Assembly (NCBI GenBank): GCA_964017185.1
Contig: OZ024872.1
Coordinates: 46,276,188-46,340,187, forward strand
Direction: 5' to 3'
DNA from: Rugalucina vietnamica
Taxonomy: Eukaryota; Mollusca; Bivalvia; Lucinida; Lucinidae
DNA length: 64,000 nt
The number at the start of each line of letters is the position of its first letter. Position 1 is the stretch's first letter. Below are positions 57,501 through 64,000 of the stretch, piece by piece. Position numbers and translations under genes: made by a program. Below the pieces are notes generated by a model that saw nothing but the letters and a program-made list of their open reading frames with translations, did no database searches and had not been told where the DNA came from.

Positions 57501-60500
57501 AAGGATCTAACACTTATTGTTATTCTGTAGTGTATGTATTATAAAATATAAAGGTTTGATCCTTTGGAAGCAGTAAAAACATTCAAAGTGAGATAGTATG
57601 GACTATATTGTGCAATTTCGGGTAATGAACCCTCATCAGTAGCCCTTTTTAAACCTGCAACGAAAGCCAGATTATTGTACTGCCATAAGATTTATACGAG
57701 AAGTCTAAATGAAAGACACATTCCAAAACGGGGTCAAATGGTTTGAATATTGCGTAGAAGTATGTTTCTAAATGTGAGTGTTTCGAACATTCTGAATATC
57801 TTCACTGATCTCAAAGGACCTAAATGAAAATATAATGATCTGCACTGTGGATGATGTACGGGGAGACTTTTTAGGGCCGCCACATGGCACAACATGAGTA
57901 GACTTGTGAAGAGACAAACCTTTCTGTCTTTGTTTCCTGGCCTGTTGTGAGGCTTGGTGTAATGCCATCATAACAGCATCTCCAACCGTCTGGTGGGGTG
58001 GCTTAACACGATTGTATGCTTGTGCAGCTTCTAGGGCTACCTAGATGGAGAAAGTAATAACCACTTTAAGAGACTTGTAACAACCATTTAAGGCTCAGCC
58101 AAACAAGCTGTGTTCATATAACAAAACTGCTGCAATTTTACTAAAAACATTATCGTAAATGCAAAACTACAAGACAGCTAAACATCAAAACAATATACTA
58201 ATGCTCACTTGCACAACTCCTTCTTCAGTGGTGGAACTAGACCTCACAGACAGACACTGCATGTTTGGCTCTTCATAGACTTTTTTTGAATACATTTTTG
58301 TCTTTTTATTTCCTTAAAGCCAGATGTACGTAATTGAAGGCGCTCAAAGGAGCATGCGTACCTAAGGGTCGAAACGTCATTTTTACGCCGCATTCGTAAC
58401 GTCAGTTTTCGCTTGAAATGTCATTTCTAGCGTCATTTTTCGCTCGGAATACGAAACTGTTTCCATACAATTATGCAGAGTACTTCACAAATGTAAAAAA
58501 ATTATATTATTTATTATTTCTGCTCAATATATAGATTGTGGACATGTTATCCTGAGGAAAACATCATTTGCGCGACAGTTAGCATTATTGAAATACTAAA
58601 TAGCGTCAGAGATTTTGGCGCAAAATCGACATCGCGCGTAAAACGTACTGAATTCAGCAACGACTACCTCTCTTCGCACGCTTATAGCAGAAAAACGAAT
58701 CCGGTAACCAAGGACTTTCTCGTTATGTACTTGTAGTTCATTAATTTCTCTATTACATATCAGTTTTTAAAAAAATCCTACCGTGGATTTTTTTAAATAT
58801 ATCAAGAAAAGTAACAAAAAAGGGGGTCTAAAAATCGGATTTACGTTGACGTCAATGTATTTTCGCTCTCAAAATTGACGATTTTGAAGGCCGATATCTC
58901 GAAAACAAGCTCGGAACGGTATCGATTTCTTTTCATTTTCGTTTGTAGGACATCAAAATACACTCGCATGCAAAAAATAAAAGATTTCTACCGTGAGGTC
59001 AATTACGTACATCTGGCTTTAAGAGTCAAACAATTACCTTTAGTCTTTGTCTCTTTGCCTTGAAGAAGTGTCCCTGCCTCAGCAGCATATCTCGGTAACT
59101 AACTTTACTGTCTAAACCATCCTTCAACTCTATTTTCTTCGTCTTTGCCACATATCTTGTCTTGAAACTGATTGTGAGCTCTTTTAACTGTCTGTCCAGT
59201 TGCTCCAGTTTGTGATGCAGCAGGTCTTTGTTGGTACACTCTTCTAGGGTAAAACCTGGGATAAAAAAAAAATCTCATGAAAATTCAATACTACAAAGGC
59301 CATTTAGCAGTAGATTGCAGAACAGAATACTGAATAAATAATGTAACTTAATGACCAGCTTTTGGTAAAAAGCTGCTCACCTCGTTGACCATATGAGCTG
59401 CCTCGTGGGAAAACCAACAATCTGCATAGGCGAAAACAAATGCGCAGATCAGCTTCGCGTTAACCGCGAAGCTGATCAGCGCCTTTGTTTTCGCTACTTG
59501 GATAGTACAATTCCTCTTCTACTTAAATCCGAAATTTCAAGCTTCTAGCTCTTTTCTGTGCTTGTACAGGTCGGTTTGTGTCAGACCTGTTCGGAAACCA
59601 CATTGTTGGTTTTCCCATGAGGTGGCTCATATGTTTCCTCTATACATGTATCATTTCTTATCTATTGTTTCCCATGTTGTTTATCATTGAAATCTTTTTA
59701 CACTTTCTCTAATATACTATATTTCTATGCTAAGACAAGCAATCAATAAATTAAACTCACCTGGAATGAGTCTGTGGTCCTTCTTAAACTCCCGTTTTGG
59801 TGGTTCAGTGATCTCTTTCTCTTTCTTCTCCATGTCAGACCTCTTCAGCTTTAACTCCAGGAGCCTCTTGTTTAGTCTCTCATTGTCACCCTTCACAACA
59901 CTGATTCTGTTGATATGTACATGAATATTAGATCTTTCATAAATTTGCATTGTTTTACCAATAATGAGCTCACAAAACGAGCCGCCCCATGAGAAAACCA
60001 ACAATCTGCATAGGCAAAAACAAAGGCGCAGATCAGCTTCCAGGTAACCGCAAAGCTGATCAGCGCCTTCGTTTTCGCTACTTGGATAGTACAATTCCTC
60101 CTCTTCTTAACTCCAAAATTTCAAGCTTCTGTACAGCCCGGTTTGTGTCAGTCCTGGTCGGAAACCACATTGTTGGTTTTTCCATGAGACGGCTCATTAA
60201 TATTACTTCATTCTTGGTGGTGGAAACTTGTCAAACAAACCTTTATATGTACTCAATTTCATTTTCTTTTAGTTTGTGTTTAATCGTTATAATTCTGAAA
60301 GAAAGACAAGTTTTTAGACATGCAGTTGCAGGTCTAACTAAACAGTGAAGGCCAAAGATCTTGTCATACTAAAATAGTTTCCAATATATGTACCTGCAAC
60401 CAAACTACACCAGAGCCACTACACCAGAAAAACAACAATCTGCATATGCAAAAACAAAGGCGCAGTTACACCACAGGTGATCAGCACCTTCATTTTCGCT

Positions 60501-61406
60501 ACATGGATAGTGCAATCCCTCTTCTTCTTAAATCCAAAACTTCTAGCCTCCAGCCATTTTCTGCAGCTGTACAGCCTTATTTGTGTCCAAACTGGTTGGA
60601 AACCCATGTCGTTGGTTTTCTCTTGTGCTCCTATTTTCCCTGAATCATCATGAAGTAATATTCCATACCTTTCTTCAAGTTCATCTGCTCTTTTCTTATA
60701 GTTTCTTATGGTAGATGGCTCCGACGCCATAGCCTTCAACTTGCCATGTAGGAATGTTGCCTCCCTTTGTGCTTTCTTGATAGCCTCAATAGTGTCCTCA
60801 TACTCTTTCTTTATAGTAGTCAGCAAGGGTTGATAGGCCGTCACATGCTCTATTATCTATAATAAGAAATTATGAGGATGTCACAAACAACAACATAAGG
60901 GACTATTTCTGCAGAATTCCCAAACTCAACATAGGCAACATGCAGTTGTTAATAGACACTGCTATCAAGGCCTTTTTTGATGTTGTAGTGTACTTTAAAG
61001 TATTTATACAGTTTGCAGTTTGGTTTGGGTCTGACCAGGTTGGCTTTTGCAAATATATACATACTCAGACCACTTGTAATTCTGTTTAAGGTGATTAGTG
61101 CTTCTTTATTAAACTTGTATTTTCTGAGGCACTGCTTTATGTACTCCTTCAATGTTAGACTTTTATTGTGTAAAGGATTAAATTCTCCATTTATGGCTTT
61201 AAAAATTACAATGATAAATTTATACAAACCCTATTAAAAGCAGTCTTGTAGATAACATATCTCTGTTCATCTTCGTCTGTGTTGATATTCTTCAGCTCCT
61301 GTTCAATGTAGTCATTGAGAGACTTCAGGAATTGTCTGTCCACCTCACTCGTCACTATTGGTGGTAGGCGGGAGAACACTGACGTGGGGCTACTCGTTCC
61401 AGACAT
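54559..61406 (-). CDS. CLHC1: Clathrin heavy chain linker domain-containing protein 1 (CLHC1)
   Basis: Nine coding exons on the minus strand: 61406-61230, 60856-60669, 59906-59761, 59255-59038, 58040-57920, 56783-56535, 55965-55791, 55492-55107, 54818-54559. They sum to 1920 bp (639 residues) with GT/AG borders and consistent phases; the donors of exons 1 and 5 are the weaker GTTTGT. Matches to CLHC1 include [25 protein letters not shown] (N-terminal coiled-coil half), [27 protein letters not shown] (the clathrin-linker-like repeat; exon 6), and the alpha-helical C-terminal part [18 protein letters not shown] and [17 protein letters not shown]. Human CLHC1 is 586 residues; this one has a longer acidic, Gln-rich C-terminus and a Cys-rich insert ([14 protein letters not shown]) in exon 8. 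The role is poorly known; the linker domain suggests vesicle-coat or ciliary trafficking. An acceptor just upstream of the ATG (about 61436) suggests a 5' UTR intron. The introns hold at least seven MITE-like elements. Confidence 0.9.
56230..56465. mobile_element. GAGCCGCC MITE (4-bp TSD), CLHC1 intron 6
   Basis: Ends GAGCAGCCCCATGGGAAAAC and GTTTTCCCACTAGGCGGCTG, AATT on both sides (56226-56229, 56466-56469), with a perfect 31-base central palindrome at 56282-56312. Confidence 0.9.
57043..57208. mobile_element. hAT-like MITE (CAGGGGCGGATCCAGG ends)
   Basis: CAGGGGCGGATCCAGGAT at the left and CTAAATCCGCCACTG at the right, TTAAG on both sides. The ends look like the widespread animal hAT-derived MITE group, which normally has 8-bp duplications; only five bases match here. 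Confidence 0.75.
57410..57895. mobile_element. Foldback/MITE in CLHC1 intron 5 related to 26160-26555
   Basis: GATGAAGGTTCATTACCCGA and TTACTGCTTCCAAAGGATC (left arm, 57430-57515) pair with GATCCTTTGGAAGCAGTAA and TCGGGTAATGAACCCTCATC (right arm, 57557-57640). The segment 57820-57895 is the complement of 26205-26290. It ends about 25 bp from the exon 5 donor. Confidence 0.75.
58318..59018. mobile_element. TTAA-flanked MITE (AGCCAGATGTACGTAATTGA ends) beside the CLHC1 exon 4 donor
   Basis: The ends AGCCAGATGTACGTAATTGA and TCAATTACGTACATCTGGCT are exact inverted repeats with TTAA on both sides (58314-58317, 59019-59022), as left by piggyBac-type elements. 701 bp, no long frame. Its right edge is 16 bp from the donor of CLHC1 exon 4. 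Confidence 0.9.
59395..59628. mobile_element. GAGCCGCC MITE (4-bp TSD), CLHC1 intron 3
   Basis: Ends GAGCTGCCTCGTGGGAAAAC and GTTTTCCCATGAGGTGGCTC, ATAT on both sides, and a near-perfect central palindrome at about 59446-59477. Confidence 0.9.
59979..60195. mobile_element. GAGCCGCC MITE, CLHC1 intron 2, copy 1
   Basis: GAGCCGCCCCATGAGAAAAC at the left and GTTTTTCCATGAGACGGCTC at the right. The central palindrome is partly decayed (GCTTCCAGGTAACCGCAAAGC). The flanks do not match, so the duplication was lost or the ends are off. Confidence 0.82.
60413..60630. mobile_element. GAGCCGCC MITE, CLHC1 intron 2, copy 2 (old)
   Basis: GAGCCACTACACCAGAAAAAC, CAATCTGCATATGCAAAAAC and GTTGGTTTTCTCTTGTGCTC mark a diverged copy; the central palindrome is gone. 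Its right end is about 40 bp from the exon 2 donor. Confidence 0.7.
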
Positions 61407-61436
61407 GGCTAATAACTTGTTTTAAGGATTGGTACC

Positions 61437-62185
61437 TACAAATTAGAAAAAATAACAATCAAACAATATTTTATTTTTAAAAGTTTATATATCTGAACAA
61501 CATCAATAAATAACTTATAAAAAAAAGTCCGTTTTTCAGCAGAATGTATGATGGTGTGTCATAAATTTGCATTACCATTTTGGTATTGAGGCATTCTCTA
61601 AAATTGCCAAGCCCTAGCTGGACCTTTAATCAGACAGACTACTAAAAGGAGCTTCTCTTACCTTGATCAAATTAAGTTTTGCCTGGCCAATGTCAGTTAT
61701 TGCCACATTGGCACAAATTTTAACAGGGATATTGATCCTGTCGGCTGTGTTGCTAGAAAGCTTTATCTGACCATGGCCAATCTAATTACGTACCTGATTC
61801 ACTGTTTGTTGAGAATATAAAAAAATTCAGGGCTGTCATTAGCTGTCTAAAAGTGGAAATGACAGTTTAGATATTTTTACAAGTGTCTTCAGCACTTGTT
61901 GCAGAAAGTAAAAGAGGTGGGTACCTCCCCTCCTCTCGTAGGGGTTAGAGAAGATCTCCTCCACTACCCTATTTTTTGTCATTTTGGATGTCTGTAGAAC
62001 TGTTTTTAATGCATTTTCAGTGATCAAAATTAGCACTAGCCCGATAGCCCAACACTAGCCAATGGGTTGTGGGGCTAGTTGTTTTTTTCTCAGTTAACCC
62101 CATTACCTATATAGGTCAGGCTATTGGAAAATTTTGGCAAATGATCAAAGGGCTCGGGCTAGTGAAGAAATATCCTAATTTGGAC
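61437..62185. other. CLHC1 5' intron or upstream DNA
   Basis: No coding. A weak inverted pair around 62030-62165 (GCACTAGCCCGATAG and CTCGGGCTAGTG) may be another small MITE. Confidence 0.35.
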
Positions 62186-62710
62186 TAGTCTGACTGGTCA
62201 GCCGTCAAAATGAAGTATCATACCCAGTGGTTCATTTTGCCGTCTGACTCCAGCACATTATCAAAAAGCCAAGCTGTTAGCCACTTTTGGGTGAAAGCCA
62301 TTATTTACAGAATAGCAAGTTTTAATGCAAAACAAATGGTGTTAAACACTGTAAAACAAAATAATAAACAAACCTCCATTTGAAAATTCATAAAATATAT
62401 CCAAGTTTTGTTTATTTTGATGATTTCTTAAAAGAATCCATTCATCATGGCTGACCTGTTTTTCTTCAAAAAGTCACCTTGAGAGGGGAGACAATTCTAA
62501 TTGCGAGCTTCTGATTGGCTCTCAGAGAGTGCATGACCTCAGCACCCAGCCATCAACCAAACAGATTAGGAATTCCCATAAAATCAATGTCTAAAAACAG
62601 CTTGCAGAGATATTAATAGAACTTGGGAAATTTTGATAGTGCTGGAGCCAGACGTCAAAATGATAAATCAGTTATCAAAAATTAATTTTGACGGCTGACC
62701 CGCCAGACTA
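62186..62710. mobile_element. TIR element with nested inverted repeats upstream of CLHC1
   Basis: Outer ends TAGTCTGACTGGTCAGCCGT and ACGGCTGACCCGCCAGACTA. A second, inner pair (TTTTGCCGTCTGACTCCAGCAC at 62238 and GTGCTGGAGCCAGACGTCAAAA at 62639) repeats the same theme. 525 bp, non-coding. Confidence 0.8.
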
Positions 62711-64000
62711 AATTTGGACCACTGCAATTTGAAGAAAAATATAACATTGCAATGCTTCTTGTTAGGCCTGCTTTACTTGTATTTAAACTTTTAAATGCTA
62801 TGTCAACTATTTTGACCCCTCCCTGAGTTTCAACATTAACAACAATTAATATTGACACAGATATGTTTTTGTCTTTCTCTTTTTCTTCTGATCTTCATTT
62901 ATTTCTACTATATTCTTTTTCTTTCTTTCTCATGGTCCTTTTTTATTGGTATGCCATGTGGATAAATTTGATTTTTGGAGGTGTTTCACAAAAGGGTGAT
63001 TTTGGTAAAGACAGTTTCTGAAAGATGGTGTAAAGACAGTAAAGAAACTAAACAAATAGAGGTACATTTGTTGTAGAGTAACATAAACAATGCGAGGCAT
63101 AGATCTATCTATATTCAGTCTGATACTGAGTCAATCATCACCTCAGGTATTATCATTATCAGTTGCTAAACCTCACTCTGCTACGCATGGTAATGGAGCT
63201 GTGTGACACATTTGGAATGCTTCACAATGTGTATACATGGAGCTTGTAAACAACAGCTGAAGGTCTGGATCCAAGGCACTGCATGTGACTGTGAGTGGTC
63301 ATTCGGCACAGAATCTATGTAAAAAGGCGGGGAAATCAGAAGCTTTACCGCTTGAGCTATTGCAGTTATAAGCAATCATGCATTCTTTCGTTTTGCAAAC
63401 CATAATCATCCGTTTTAATGAAATAAGTATGTGTTAAATTACTTCTTACTCTTTTGCTTAAAACACCTGCTATTGGACGGCCATCTTTAAACAAACTTGT
63501 TGCTTCCGGTTCGAAGGACTAAAACCTGGACCGATAACCAGCGACCGGTATAAATGTTCCGGGTCATTTCGTTCCATAGAAATGATTGGTTTTGGGATTG
63601 TTAATGGCCTAGCCTAGCCACTAGGCGTTAAAATGACAAATCTACAAAAGGTAAAAATCTTTTTATATGAAATGTACATCATTTGGCCATAATATGTGTC
63701 TACTCCTCTGTCTCGATTTTAACGCCTAGTACCAAGCAAAATATTCCCCTTCCACTTCTGACGGGGTAATACTGGAGTAATCTGATCCCACCAGTTACTG
63801 TCAGAACAACCTGCTGGTTGCTGATCAGAGATAAGAATTTATGGTCAATTGTTTATACTGCAACTGATAACAAGCAAAGACTGGAACATAGGAACATATT
63901 TTTCATACCCAAAAAATCTCATCATCCAATATTGGCCTTATCAAACTAAGGGATTAGTGACAGTATCTAGACAGGTAAAGTTAGCTTCGTAAATTTCCGT
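62711..64000. other. Upstream DNA of CLHC1 to the window edge
   Basis: No coding segment supported. A tRNA-like stretch on the minus strand at 63365-63255 (AATAGCTCAAGCGGTAAAGC resembles an A box) is probably a SINE fragment. A short inverted pair (CTAGGCGTTAAAAT at 63622, ATTTTAACGCCTAG at 63716) brackets about 100 bp. Confidence 0.35.

Noticed and set aside
57768..57971. CLHC1 exon 5 extended to the stop at 57768
   Set aside because: Phase only works with the donor at 57919, and the extra residues come from MITE sequence shared with 26.2 kb.

Overview
The window is eukaryotic: spliced genes with GT/AG introns, AT-rich intergenic DNA, microsatellites and a heavy load of transposons. The mix of repeats (a CCGTC-rich Helitron-like repeat opening with AGCTCACCTGAGCC, tRNA-derived SINEs, many TIR/foldback MITEs, RTE and BEL/Pao elements) next to an expanded MFSD4/NaGLT1-type transporter family suggests a mollusc, probably a bivalve. 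That is inference; no species is named. All boundaries were set by eye from splice sites, frames and comparison of paralogous copies within the window.

Layout. (1) 1-1243: first coding exon of a SART1-like tri-snRNP protein on the minus strand, with LINE debris on either side. (2) 1.3-7 kb: LINE fragments, SINEs, foldbacks and a (CT)n tract. (3) 7.2-53.5 kb: a tandemly duplicated locus. The unit appears to be a SAM-dependent methyltransferase gene (minus strand, now decayed) beside one A-type and sometimes one B-type MFS transporter (plus strand). Methyltransferase remnants lie at 7.3-8.7, 18.3-19.8 and 39.9-40.2 kb. A-type transporters are gene A (9993-13480, one frameshift), gene C (27872-39461, open in all four exons) and gene D (46284-50650, open but with a rebuilt first exon). 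B-type copies are gene B (14071-17434, three lesions) and gene E (51613-53500, pseudogene). A-type genes share a four-exon structure with introns in identical positions and phases (0, 1, 1). (4) 54.5-61.4 kb: a nine-exon CLHC1 orthologue on the minus strand whose introns hold MITEs. (5) 61.4-64 kb: CLHC1 upstream DNA with a TIR element and a tRNA-like stretch.

The transporter paralogues act as each other's empty-site controls, so many insertions can be delimited to the base: TA-flanked MITEs in introns of A and C and in the exon 2 donor of B, a 3.5-kb element with about 570-bp inverted repeats and a 5-bp TSD in gene C intron 2, a gag-only BEL/Pao element with a 5-bp TSD in gene C intron 3 (itself hit by a 2-kb TIR element), and a Helitron-like block that contains an RTE LINE that contains a retroelement fragment.

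Most unusual: a MITE carrying four RFX X-box-like palindromes that sits on a splice donor; a 1.24-kb TIR element built from arrays of CTACGTCC/ACGTTCT words; and a 2-kb TIR element holding about nine copies of a GTCACGTAAATTAC-like word.
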